Positions 1 to 6,860 of a stretch of 17,080 nucleotides of DNA are shown here, one piece after another. Location: assembly GCA_001787455.1 (NCBI GenBank), contig MFXA01000003.1:2271-19350 (forward strand), in the 5' to 3' direction. Origin of the DNA: Candidatus Peregrinibacteria bacterium RIFCSPLOWO2_01_FULL_39_12. Lineage in GTDB: Bacteria; Patescibacteriota; Gracilibacteria; UBA1369; LOWO2-01-FULL-3. A model generated the notes under the pieces. It made no database searches and was not told the DNA's origin. It saw only the letters and a program-made list of their open reading frames with translations. Positions within the stretch are counted from its first letter, which is position 1; each line of letters opens with the position of its first letter. Position numbers and translations under genes: made by a program.

Positions 1-857
1 GCTCCAGTTCCGCCAATACCTCCAACACCACCACCAGTTCCACCAACGCCACCTACATTAACAGTTATGTTAGAAATAGACGATTCACAAACTCCGGCTG
101 GTGCATTTACAGCCTTAGCTGTGATCAAAACAATGTCTTTTTGGTCTTGATAATCGGCACTTTCCTTGTACATGAACAGCAACTCATTATTTGAGTTGTT
201 TACCTCCTCATCCGTGAATTTGATTTCTGACAATAAGTCGGGATTAAAAAGGTTTTTAAAAAGAGTACCTTTACCCGAAACAGTAACGTCTATTGAGTTA
301 TTATGATTTTTAAAATCGCCGGTCAAATTGAATGCAGCAGGTTCGGAAGGATCAAATGCTCCACCGCCTATCTGGGAAATTATCAATGATTTACAAAGAG
401 TTGTATCGACCGCAGGTCCAATGTCACCGGTTCCGCCAGCACCTGCAGTACTCTCTGGATCCACAAGCTCAGTTTTCTCCGCTTTTTTCACTTGAATCGC
501 CCCATATTTCGGATCATCAAACCATATCGTAAAAGGCTTTTTTGCCTTAAAAATAATCATGGAATTTGTATACAATTCACTTAAATCAGCATCTGCAGGA
601 GACACATATTCAACATACTCATTCAGGTCTTTTAAATCTCCTCCAATAAACCCTTTAAACAAGCCGCTTCCAGCTAAAAAATAAGCAACAGCCCCAAGAG
701 CCACAACTAAAACGGCAACACCAAGATACTTAAATTTGCTTGTACCGTTAGAAGGAGTAGGAGTTTGGGAACTTTGAATAGGAGTAACTGGAGGAACAGG
801 AGGGACTGGAACATTTTCAGGGGTAGGAGAATTTTCTACAGGTATTTGATTTTCCAT
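1..857 (-). CDS. Pro-rich, single-pass, Gly-rich surface protein (partial)
   Basis: The frame is open from the ATG at 857 to the window edge (285 codons, no stop), so the C-terminus is missing. Residues 1-40 are a Pro/Thr/Ser-rich, presumably cytoplasmic tail with PVPPVPP and TPTPS runs. Residues about 44-62 (YLGVAVLVVALGAVAYFLA) form one hydrophobic segment. The rest is soluble-looking, with a first Gly-rich patch (AGAGGTGDIGP), two isolated cysteines (a TTLCKS and a GVCES context) and a final Gly-rich stretch (GGVGGTGGGVGGIGGTG) at the window edge. This fits a membrane-anchored extracytoplasmic protein with a flexible Gly linker. I recognise no family and infer no enzymatic role. There is no Shine-Dalgarno; the start follows an A-rich leader about 25 nt long. 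It could be mis-extended beyond the Gly linker, which cannot be judged here. Confidence 0.75.
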   Translation of the reverse strand, partial: MENQIPVENSPTPENVPVPPVPPVTPIQSSQTPTPSNGTSKFKYLGVAVLVVALGAVAYFLAGSGLFKGFIGGDLKDLNEYVEYVSPADADLSELYTNSMIIFKAKKPFTIWFDDPKYGAIQVKKAEKTELVDPESTAGAGGTGDIGPAVDTTLCKSLIISQIGGGAFDPSEPAAFNLTGDFKNHNNSIDVTVSGKGTLFKNLFNPDLLSEIKFTDEEVNNSNNELLFMYKESADYQDQKDIVLITAKAVNAPAGVCESSISNITVNVGGVGGTGGGVGGIGGTG

Positions 858-888
858 TTTATTTTTATTTTAGTTTTTTATTGTTTAT

Positions 889-916
889 ATTATATCATGT
901 TATAAGAAAAACGCAA
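889..916 (-). promoter_or_regulatory. Candidate promoter of the surface-protein gene
   Basis: On the minus strand there is a perfect -10 TATAAT at 894-889 and a weak -35 TTGCGT at 916-911, 16 bp apart. It would start transcription near 882, about 25 nt before the ATG at 857. The -35 is poor, so the -10 carries the call. Confidence 0.5.
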
Positions 917-973
917 ATACCAAACTCACTTAACAAAAACAACCGGAACTCAACTCGCAAAAAATAACGTTTT

Positions 974-3388
974 TTACTTCACCACAAACCCCACAATCCT
1001 CCCCGAAACATAAATTTCTTTCACAACCTGTCCCTGAGCCAAATACCTCATCACATTTTCGTTTGCGCGCGCAAGTTTCAAAGCCTCTTCCTGACTGGCA
1101 TCTTTGGAAATCTCAATCTCTCCACGCAACTTTCCGTTAACCTGCACTCCAATTTTTGTAAGATCATCTTGTACTAATTTTGGATCATATCCGGGCCATT
1201 TGCTAAAAGAGACGCTGTATTTGCCGCCAATTTTCTCATGGCATTCTTCTGCAAGATGGGGGGCAAAGGGCGTAATCAATTGTGTAATAATCTTCTTGCA
1301 TGTCTTATCAATACCATTTTTAGATGCAAAGTTTATAAATTCCATGAACGCCGCCAAAGCGGTATTGAAGTGCAACTCTTCAATGTCTTCAGTAACTTTC
1401 TTAATGAGTTTATTTATATTTTTCCCCAGCAATCCTCTATCAATAACTTTTTCAGATCCTTCGGAAATCATTTTCCAAAATCTTTCCACAAAACGCGCAA
1501 TCCCTGTAATTCCTTTATCGCTCCAGTCGCCGCCTTCGGTAAACGGTCCCATGAACATTAAATACATCCTAAAAACATCGCTTCCATATTTATCCACAAA
1601 CCCATCCGGACTGACCACATTCCCCTTGGTTTTGCTCATTTTGGCACCATCTTTTGTCACTGTCCCCTGATGCACAAGCCTTTTAAAAGGCTCTTTAAAC
1701 CCAATATGCCCCATATCATAAAGAGCCATATTCAAAAATCTGGCATAAAGAAGATGCATGCAGGCATGCTCGGCTCCACCAATATACATATCTACAGGGA
1801 GCCATTTATCCACAATTTTGCGGTCAAAAGGCTTTTTGCCCATTTTATTGCACGGATAACGCAAAAAATACCAACTTGAGCACATAAAAGTATCCATAGT
1901 ATCCACTTCCGGCCGCCATCCTTTCCCAAATATTTTTTCAGTGCGCTTGAAAAATTCGTTCGAATGAACGATAGGCGACTCGCCGGTAGGTTTAAAATCC
2001 ACATCTGTTGGGAGTTCCCATGGCAAATATTTTTCAGGAATGGGATGAGGGTTTCCATTCGGATCATAAACAATCGGAATCGGAGCACCCCAATATCTTT
2101 GACGTGAAATTAACCAGTCGCGTAATTTGTAATTTGTACTTTTTTTCCCAAACCCTTTTTTCTCAATATAATTGATGATATCTTCGCGCGCTTCGCCCCA
2201 TTTTCTTCCCTTAAATTCAACCGGATCCTGAAGAACGCCATTATTGGCATGATGATAGCAATATTCAAAATTTTTAACTTTTTCAGCTTCTTTTTCGTCC
2301 GGTGGAAGCATGGCAATTCTTAAAGGAATTCCATATTTTTTTGCGAATGCAAAATCTCTTTCATCGTGAGCGCTACAATTTACAACGCCGGTTCCATATT
2401 CCGCTAACACAAAAGAAGCAATCCAAATTGGGAGATCGCCTTTTCCGAACGGATTTTCAACATATCTGCCGGTAAAAATACCCTCCATGTCGGTTTCAAT
2501 ATTAAACTTATTCGCCATTTTTTTCTTTTTAATATCTTCAACAAATTCCATTACAGACTTCTCATATTTAGTTCCCTTAACAAGTTTTGAGATTAAAGGA
2601 TGATCGGGAGCTATAACCGTGAATGTTTGAGCGATAAATGTTTGCGGCACGGAATCATAAACTTCAAACCAAATATCCAAATCTTTCACTTTTTCCCTGA
2701 AATTTATCCCCTCGCTTCTCCCAATCCAATTTCTCTGCATCAAAATGGTTTTTTCCGGCCAATCCAGTCCGGTACGATCAAGCAATTTTTCCGAATAATC
2801 GGTTATCTTCAAAAACCATTGCTCTAAATTTTTTTGAACCACCTGATTTTTGCAACGCTCGCAAATGCCTCCTTCCGCTTGCTCATTGGCAAGAACCGTT
2901 TTACAGCTGTTGCACCAGTTAACGGGAGCATTTTTCTTATATGCAAGCCCCCTCTTATATAACTCCAAAAATATCCATTGAGTCCATTTATAGTACTCGG
3001 GTAAAGATGTCATTACGGATTTATCCCAATCATAAATTGTCCCAATCCTCGTAAGCTGTTTTATCATGTAAGCCACATTTTTATCCGTACTTTCTTTGGG
3101 CGGAACTTTTGTTTTTATCGCATAATTTTCCGCAGGCAGGCCAAAACTGTCAAAACCCATCGGCTCAAAAACGTTGTACCCTTTCATCCTTATATATCTT
3201 CCATAACTGTCCGCCGCGCCATAATTATACCAATGTCCGACATGCAGTTTGTCGCCGGATGGATACGGAAACATCACCAAATTATAAAACTTTGGCTTCT
3301 TGGAATTTAAATTAACTCTATTGAGTTTTGTACTGTCCCATTTTTTTTGCCATTTCTCCTCAACTTTACCGGCATCATATGAAATCAT
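974..3388 (-). CDS. leuS: Leucyl-tRNA synthetase
   Basis: Class I aminoacyl-tRNA synthetase that charges tRNA-Leu in the cytoplasm. From the chosen ATG (804 aa) the signature HIGH motif appears as HVGH at about residues 49-52 after the typical FPYPSGDKL context, and the KMSKS loop as KMSKT near residue 582. A zinc-knuckle-like CNSC...CERC lies near residues 160-180. The CP1 editing insert follows, including the LPIWIASFVLAEYGTGVV stretch. The C-terminal VQVNGKLRGEIEI region is typical of bacterial LeuRS. At 804 aa it is somewhat shorter than the ~860 aa E. coli enzyme. A TTG at 3403 is in frame five codons upstream, but MISYDAGKVEEKWQKKW at the ATG 3388 fits the family better. No Shine-Dalgarno is visible. 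An A6/T6 hairpin (959-975) overlaps the stop and may be a weak terminator. Confidence 0.97.
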   Translation of the reverse strand: MISYDAGKVEEKWQKKWDSTKLNRVNLNSKKPKFYNLVMFPYPSGDKLHVGHWYNYGAADSYGRYIRMKGYNVFEPMGFDSFGLPAENYAIKTKVPPKESTDKNVAYMIKQLTRIGTIYDWDKSVMTSLPEYYKWTQWIFLELYKRGLAYKKNAPVNWCNSCKTVLANEQAEGGICERCKNQVVQKNLEQWFLKITDYSEKLLDRTGLDWPEKTILMQRNWIGRSEGINFREKVKDLDIWFEVYDSVPQTFIAQTFTVIAPDHPLISKLVKGTKYEKSVMEFVEDIKKKKMANKFNIETDMEGIFTGRYVENPFGKGDLPIWIASFVLAEYGTGVVNCSAHDERDFAFAKKYGIPLRIAMLPPDEKEAEKVKNFEYCYHHANNGVLQDPVEFKGRKWGEAREDIINYIEKKGFGKKSTNYKLRDWLISRQRYWGAPIPIVYDPNGNPHPIPEKYLPWELPTDVDFKPTGESPIVHSNEFFKRTEKIFGKGWRPEVDTMDTFMCSSWYFLRYPCNKMGKKPFDRKIVDKWLPVDMYIGGAEHACMHLLYARFLNMALYDMGHIGFKEPFKRLVHQGTVTKDGAKMSKTKGNVVSPDGFVDKYGSDVFRMYLMFMGPFTEGGDWSDKGITGIARFVERFWKMISEGSEKVIDRGLLGKNINKLIKKVTEDIEELHFNTALAAFMEFINFASKNGIDKTCKKIITQLITPFAPHLAEECHEKIGGKYSVSFSKWPGYDPKLVQDDLTKIGVQVNGKLRGEIEISKDASQEEALKLARANENVMRYLAQGQVVKEIYVSGRIVGFVVK

Positions 3389-3417
3389 ACAAAAAATAAG
3401 CAATTAAACTTGCCCGA

Positions 3418-3446
3418 ATACTACGCTTAATTGTCGTCACAATCAA
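3418..3446 (-). promoter_or_regulatory. Candidate leuS promoter
   Basis: Minus-strand TTGATT (3446-3441) and TAGTAT (3423-3418) are separated by exactly 17 bp; each hexamer matches consensus at 4 of 6 positions. Transcription would begin near 3411, giving a leader of about 23 nt before the ATG at 3388. It lies between the PAS gene stop and leuS, so leuS need not depend on read-through. Confidence 0.5.
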
Positions 3447-3460
3447 GGTCGTACTATCTG

Positions 3461-4159
3461 TTATTTATAGCTCACTTTCTTTACTAGAAGCTTCGAATCA
3501 ATATCATTCATGTTTTTGATTTTCGGATACAGCCTATCAATCCAGCTGCCGGTTTTATCTTTTTCTTTATCCTGCCCGGATTTATCGTTATTAAATTCTT
3601 TTACTTTGGAAGTTAAATCTTTTGCGGAAAAAATAATCTTTTCGACACCTTTTTCACCTGCAATAGGTAAGGCGTTAAAGAGAACCAATTTTTCTCGTTT
3701 TCCATTCACAATTCTAAAAGGACCAATTCCTTCCTTTTGATCTCCTGACTGGATTAAAGTGGTATGCGCACCAACAAAATCCGGCAAATCTTTAGGATGA
3801 ATATAGTCAAAAAGTTTCTTTCCTGTTAAGTCGTTACAGTCCAAACCGGCCAATCTGCAGAATTCTTGATTTGCATACTCGAATTTTCCGTTAGAATTGG
3901 TCACAAAAACAGGTCCGTCCAAATTATTGAGATAAGCCATAAACACGGCATCTATATTCAGATAATTAAATTCCTCTCCGCTTGCGCTTTCTTCTTCGTG
4001 TTCGTTTGAAAATACATTTGTTTTTCCGGAATCACTGCTGTTTACATCCAGAAAGAGAACCATTACCGCGAAAGATATAATGAATATTACGACAGCAGAA
4101 ATCGCTATTTTTTTGTTTTGCGACAGATCTAGCATGCTTTTTTGTTTTATTTGGTACAT
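3461..4159 (-). CDS. Membrane-anchored PAS-domain protein without output domain
   Basis: 232 aa. Residues about 18-37 (IAISAVVIFIISFAVMVLFL) form one transmembrane segment after a short basic N-terminus, followed by an acidic linker (EHEEESASGEE). Residues about 70-185 resemble a PAS fold: GPVFVTNSNGKFEYANQEFCRLAG, then LTGKKLFDYIHPKDLPDF, and a final strand KIIFSAKDLTSKVKE. A charged tail (NNDKSGQDKEKDKTG) ends the protein. No histidine kinase, GGDEF, EAL, HAMP or methyl-accepting region follows, so any signal must pass to a separate partner. PAS domains bind small ligands or mediate dimerisation; the ligand is unknown here. The start at 4159 places the ATG about 7 nt after the predicted transcription start; an alternative ATG at 4135 would give a 30-nt leader and lose eight residues. 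Confidence 0.8.
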   Translation of the reverse strand: MYQIKQKSMLDLSQNKKIAISAVVIFIISFAVMVLFLDVNSSDSGKTNVFSNEHEEESASGEEFNYLNIDAVFMAYLNNLDGPVFVTNSNGKFEYANQEFCRLAGLDCNDLTGKKLFDYIHPKDLPDFVGAHTTLIQSGDQKEGIGPFRIVNGKREKLVLFNALPIAGEKGVEKIIFSAKDLTSKVKEFNNDKSGQDKEKDKTGSWIDRLYPKIKNMNDIDSKLLVKKVSYK

Positions 4160-4172
4160 TTATACCAATGTC

Positions 4173-4201
4173 ATTATATAACAAAACAATAGGTTTGTCA
4201 A
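4173..4201 (-). promoter_or_regulatory. Perfect-consensus sigma70-type promoter for the PAS gene
   Basis: Minus strand TTGACA at 4201-4196 and TATAAT at 4178-4173 with 17 bp between: all 12 hexamer positions match. The predicted start near 4166 lies only about 7 nt before the ATG at 4159, implying a leaderless or near-leaderless mRNA. It is inside the 78-nt gap after the polytopic membrane gene. Confidence 0.9.
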
Positions 4202-4237
4202 TCAGTAAAAACAGAAGCCATAAGATGTAAAGAGAAT

Positions 4238-5227
4238 TCAACCTCTGCGATCGAATAGATTAGAGGCTTCAGTTTCGCATTGAGCGGGAGTATCTGTAAA
4301 AATTTCTCTGGCGGAAACCTCTTTTTCCGAAGTTAATTCAATGAAAGTAAATGTCCATACAACATAAGAAAATACATCAACAACGCCGTTTAAATATGAA
4401 GCGACAAAAAGAGAAATAAGCCCGACAACACTTCCAACAATAATTCCGGTTACAGGAAGTGCGGCAGCCGCTAAATATCCCATTATCAAAACAACAAAAA
4501 ACGGAATCAAAAATACCACAATAACCTGAATAATAATTCTGACACCGATAAGAAGCATAAGTATCGTCATAAGAAATGTGTATTTCCAATGCATAATCAC
4601 AAGTTTCACGCTTCTTCTAATGGAGGCAAAAACTCCTTCGCCGTCTATAACAATAAAAAAATCCGAGTACGTAAAAAGAAGAGTTAAAACAAAGCTTAGC
4701 ATAATAAACATAATAAAAACGGGCAGAAAAATTTGGAACAACCCAATCCCCAAATTTCTTAATACAAAAGACATCTCAACTAAAATTGAGAAAAAAGAAA
4801 AAGTTTTAATTAAAAGATGATATTCGAAAAGAGGCAGAAAAGACAAAAATCCATGCTTGAGCGCAAGACCCATGCTGACCTTTTGTTGAGATTTTTGCCT
4901 TGCTATAAACTGAATCGCGGAAGCCTTGCAAAGTGTTGGAAGAAGAAAATAAATTACCGCAAAAATAGCAGCCACAATAATGAAAGGCATGGTCAATGAA
5001 GAATTTGTTTTAAAAAAATCAAAAATTATTTTTGCGACTTCTCCTAGAAAACTGTGTTCTTCCTCACTGAATAAGTAAGAAGTTTTAAGAGCGAAAATCT
5101 GATAAAGGATATATCCTGTGGTAACAGTGGTCGTAAAAATGGCGGGTAGAAATCCAAACCACCTTATCAAACGTTTATTTTGCTGGGTATATTCCCACGA
5201 TTGCGCAATGAGATCTTTATAATTCAT
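4238..5227 (-). CDS. Polytopic membrane protein of unknown function
   Basis: 329 aa from the ATG at 5227. A GTG at 5245 is in frame six codons earlier, but MNYKDLIAQSWEYTQQNKRL looks like a natural N-terminus. About six to seven hydrophobic segments are visible, near residues 20-40, 77-99, 138-155, 160-185, 213-245, 248-280 and 285-300. Between them are basic loops (ARQKSQQK; RRSVKL) and a short acidic C-terminal tail ending NLFDRRG, with stop TGA. The N-terminal pattern, an amphipathic stretch with W and K/R before the first helix, recalls uncharacterised bacterial multi-pass families, but I cannot assign one. There are no transporter or protease motifs. Transcribed divergently from the CorA-like gene; its promoter is unclear (best guess TTGTTA, 17 bp, TTAAAT at about 5262-5234). 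Confidence 0.8.
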   Translation of the reverse strand: MNYKDLIAQSWEYTQQNKRLIRWFGFLPAIFTTTVTTGYILYQIFALKTSYLFSEEEHSFLGEVAKIIFDFFKTNSSLTMPFIIVAAIFAVIYFLLPTLCKASAIQFIARQKSQQKVSMGLALKHGFLSFLPLFEYHLLIKTFSFFSILVEMSFVLRNLGIGLFQIFLPVFIMFIMLSFVLTLLFTYSDFFIVIDGEGVFASIRRSVKLVIMHWKYTFLMTILMLLIGVRIIIQVIVVFLIPFFVVLIMGYLAAAALPVTGIIVGSVVGLISLFVASYLNGVVDVFSYVVWTFTFIELTSEKEVSAREIFTDTPAQCETEASNLFDRRG

Positions 5228-5251
5228 ACAGCGGAATTTAATCACAACTGC

Positions 5252-5282
5252 GGTGTTTTAACAACACCCCGCCAAAGGCGGG
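5252..5282. repeat. Two abutting palindromes between divergent genes
   Basis: GGTGTT (5252-5257) pairs with AACACC (5263-5268) around a 5-nt loop. Immediately after, CCCGCC (5268-5273) pairs with GGCGGG (5277-5282) around AAA. They share base 5268, so only one can form fully at a time. No T-run follows directly, which argues against a standard terminator. The GC-rich arm resembles the palindrome at 6781-6798. Confidence 0.6.
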
Positions 5283-5295
5283 CTAATAAATCCGA

Positions 5296-5324
5296 TTGAA
5301 TTTTTTTTTTAATAGAACTATATT
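5296..5324 (+). promoter_or_regulatory. Promoter of the CorA-like gene
   Basis: TTGAAT (5296-5301) and TATATT (5319-5324) are 17 bp apart, with a T-rich spacer. Predicted start near 5331 leaves a leader of about 17 nt (AAGTAAATAAACTCCCT end) with no Shine-Dalgarno. Confidence 0.65.
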
Positions 5325-5347
5325 TTTAAAAAGTAAATAAACTCCCT

Positions 5348-6283
5348 ATGACTACGGAATCCAAAATTGAAAAAATTAAACTTAAAGATAAAGGATTTAC
5401 GTGGGTGAATATAAATAATCCGGATGAACGCGCCACTTCGTATTTAAAGCACCATTATAAATTCCATCCGCTTGATCTTGAAGACTGTCTTTCGGATATA
5501 CAAAGGTCAAAAATAGATGAGTATGAAAATTATTTATTTATAGTTTTGCATGTTCCGGTTAAGCGTGCCGGGCAACATAAACTTCATATTTCCGAATTGG
5601 ATATTTTTATCAGCCATAATTTTGTCATAACTTTGCACGAAGACGATCCAACGATTAACAGGGTTTTTGAAAAATGCAAAAAAAAGAAAAAATTTAAAGA
5701 AGATTATCTCCAAAAAGGATCGGGATATTTTCTTTATATGATTGTTGATGATTTATTTGAATCGTGCTTCCCGATTTTGGACGATTTAGGTCATCAATTA
5801 AATGATCTTGAATCGGAAGTTTTTGATTCCGGACAGTCGAAAGATCGTATAAAAGAAGTTTTGCTTCTGAAAAAAGACCTTATTAATTTTAGGCGCGTAA
5901 TTATGCCTGAACGTGCCATAGTCGCCCAGCTTGAGCATAAAAATAAAAAATTTCTGCCTGAAAATTTGACTGTTTACTTCGACGACATCGTAGATAAAAT
6001 TGAAAAAATGTGGAATAACCTTGAAAATCTGCAGGAGCTTGCCGTTTCGCTACAGGAAACAAATGAATCAATTATTTCACACAACACAAATAAAATTATA
6101 AAAATACTTACAACTTTTTCCGTTATTATGCTTCCTTTAACTGTTGTAACGGGCTTTTATGGGATGAATGTGGATGGACTTCCTTTTGTGGGAGGCGAAA
6201 ATCCGATATTGATAATTATTGGAATATTGGCATTCATTGTATTGGCTATGCTCGGATATTTTCGATACAAAAAATGGCTTTAG
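5348..6283 (+). CDS. corA: CorA-family Mg2+/divalent cation transporter
   Basis: 311 aa, normal length for the family. Residues 1-240 form the large acidic/basic cytoplasmic domain (for example LEDCLSDIQRSKIDEYENYLFIVLH) with a long alpha-helical stalk rich in E, K and N ending ESIISHNTNKIIKI. Two C-terminal transmembrane helices lie near residues 248-268 and 286-305. The diagnostic YGMN selectivity motif is at residues 271-274, directly after the first helix, and a short basic tail (RYKKWL) ends the protein. In the family these proteins assemble as pentamers in the cytoplasmic membrane and gate on cytosolic Mg2+; Co2+ or Ni2+ transport is also known, and some relatives export Zn2+. Which ion is moved here cannot be read from the sequence. 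It has its own promoter and precedes rpsO by 85 nt. Confidence 0.93.
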   Translation: MTTESKIEKIKLKDKGFTWVNINNPDERATSYLKHHYKFHPLDLEDCLSDIQRSKIDEYENYLFIVLHVPVKRAGQHKLHISELDIFISHNFVITLHEDDPTINRVFEKCKKKKKFKEDYLQKGSGYFLYMIVDDLFESCFPILDDLGHQLNDLESEVFDSGQSKDRIKEVLLLKKDLINFRRVIMPERAIVAQLEHKNKKFLPENLTVYFDDIVDKIEKMWNNLENLQELAVSLQETNESIISHNTNKIIKILTTFSVIMLPLTVVTGFYGMNVDGLPFVGGENPILIIIGILAFIVLAMLGYFRYKKWL

Positions 6284-6302
6284 GAAGGGATTTTTCCTTT
6301 TT
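6282..6302 (+). terminator. Weak terminator-like hairpin after the CorA-like gene
   Basis: AGGAA (6282-6286) can pair with TTCCT (6294-6298), followed by TTTT. It overlaps the TAG stop. The stem is only 5 bp, so read-through into rpsO is likely. Confidence 0.35.
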
Positions 6303-6306
6303 GAGC

Positions 6307-6335
6307 TTGCTAGGAAACAATCTTTCAAGTATACT
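6307..6335 (+). promoter_or_regulatory. Candidate rpsO promoter
   Basis: TTGCTA (6307-6312) and TATACT (6330-6335) are 17 bp apart (4/6 and 5/6 matches). The -10 lies in the perfect palindrome AAGTATACTT (6327-6336). The predicted leader is about 27 nt and AT-only near the start, too short for the pseudoknot that lets S15 repress its own mRNA in E. coli. Confidence 0.6.
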
Positions 6336-6368
6336 TTTCCAAGTAAAAAATTTTTTGAAGTTTAAAAT

Positions 6369-6632
6369 ATGCATCACGACAAAAAGAAAAAAATCATGGG
6401 GAAGTTTGGAGTCCATCCAAAGGACACAGGATCATCTCAGGTACAGGTCGCAATTCTTACAGAAAGAATAAACGAGCTTACAAAACACCTCGAAGACCAT
6501 CCGAAGGATAATCACTCAAGACGCGGTCTTTTAGGCTTGGTTGGAAAAAGAAGAAAACATTTGAATTATATGCGTTTACACAAGAAAGAAGATTACGAAA
6601 AGGTGTTAAAGACTCTCAAATTGAGGAAATAG
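6369..6632 (+). CDS. rpsO: 30S ribosomal protein S15
   Basis: 87 aa against the usual 88-89. Conserved S15 blocks are clear: DTGSSQVQVAILTERINELTKHL near the N-terminus, then HPKDNHSRRGLLGLVGKRRK, the 16S rRNA-binding region around the H..DNHSRRGLL motif, and the C-terminal LNYMRLHKKEDY...LKLRK. It is a primary binder of the 16S rRNA central domain and helps form bridge B4. The N-terminus MHHDKKKKIMGKFG is shorter and more lysine-rich than the E. coli one; ATG at 6396 would remove more and is less likely. No Shine-Dalgarno is present. The order rpsO-pnp is shared with many bacteria. Confidence 0.97.
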   Translation: MHHDKKKKIMGKFGVHPKDTGSSQVQVAILTERINELTKHLEDHPKDNHSRRGLLGLVGKRRKHLNYMRLHKKEDYEKVLKTLKLRK

Positions 6633-6670
6633 CTGATTCAGAGAAAGAATTCGCACATTAAAATCGTGCT

Positions 6671-6776
6671 CTATGGAATGCCTGCTCTTAAGTTGCAGGG
6701 TTTAGAAGACAAAGCGAAGCTTTGTCCTCCTTGTCTTCTAAACCTTGTTACTTAAAAAAGTTCAAGAGTTCCATGG
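6671..6776 (+). promoter_or_regulatory. Long imperfect hairpin in the rpsO-pnp spacer
   Basis: The core is a perfect 14-bp inverted repeat, GGTTTAGAAGACAA (6699-6712) with TTGTCTTCTAAACC (6731-6744). It extends outward to TTAAGT/ACTTAA (6688-6693 with 6750-6755), about 25 paired positions with one T-T mismatch and two G-U pairs. An outer helix CTATGGAA/TTCCATGG (6671-6678 with 6769-6776) can also form. No T-run follows, so it is not an ordinary terminator. In E. coli the pnp leader in this position holds a long stem that RNase III cuts and PNPase then uses to control its own synthesis; a similar role here is inference. The loop contains a competing hairpin, GACAAAGC-GAA-GCTTTGTC (6708-6726). 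Confidence 0.7.
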
Positions 6777-6780
6777 GGTT

Positions 6781-6798
6781 GTCCCGCCACGGCGGGAC
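6781..6798. repeat. GC-rich perfect palindrome
   Basis: GTCCCGCC (6781-6788) and GGCGGGAC (6791-6798) are perfect inverted arms around AC, in an otherwise AT-rich spacer. The core CCCGCC/GGCGGG recurs at 5268-5282 with a different loop, suggesting a dispersed short palindromic element. Confidence 0.65.
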
Positions 6799-6802
6799 GT
6801 TT

Positions 6803-6846
6803 CTCTATTAGCAGACCCTTCGGGTCCGCCTAGAGTTTAATATTAT
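6803..6846 (+). promoter_or_regulatory. Stem-loop and possible -10 just before pnp
   Basis: CTCTA (6803-6807) pairs with TAGAG (6831-6835), enclosing GACCC-TTC-GGGTC (6814-6826). Directly after it, GTTTAA (6835-6840) and TTAAAC (6847-6852) flank TATTAT (6841-6846), a 5/6 match to a -10 box. If used, transcription would start about 8 nt before the pnp ATG, but no -35 is visible. The hairpin may instead act in the rpsO-pnp co-transcript. Confidence 0.45.
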
Positions 6847-6860
6847 TTAAACAAAAGACT

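Noticed and set aside
1..60. CCACC-type repeats as a CRISPR or tandem array
   Set aside because: They are codons of a Gly-rich protein segment on the minus strand, irregular in length and without spacers.
1104..1670. Long plus-strand reading frame of 188 codons
   Set aside because: It is the antisense shadow of leuS, which has full family motifs on the other strand.
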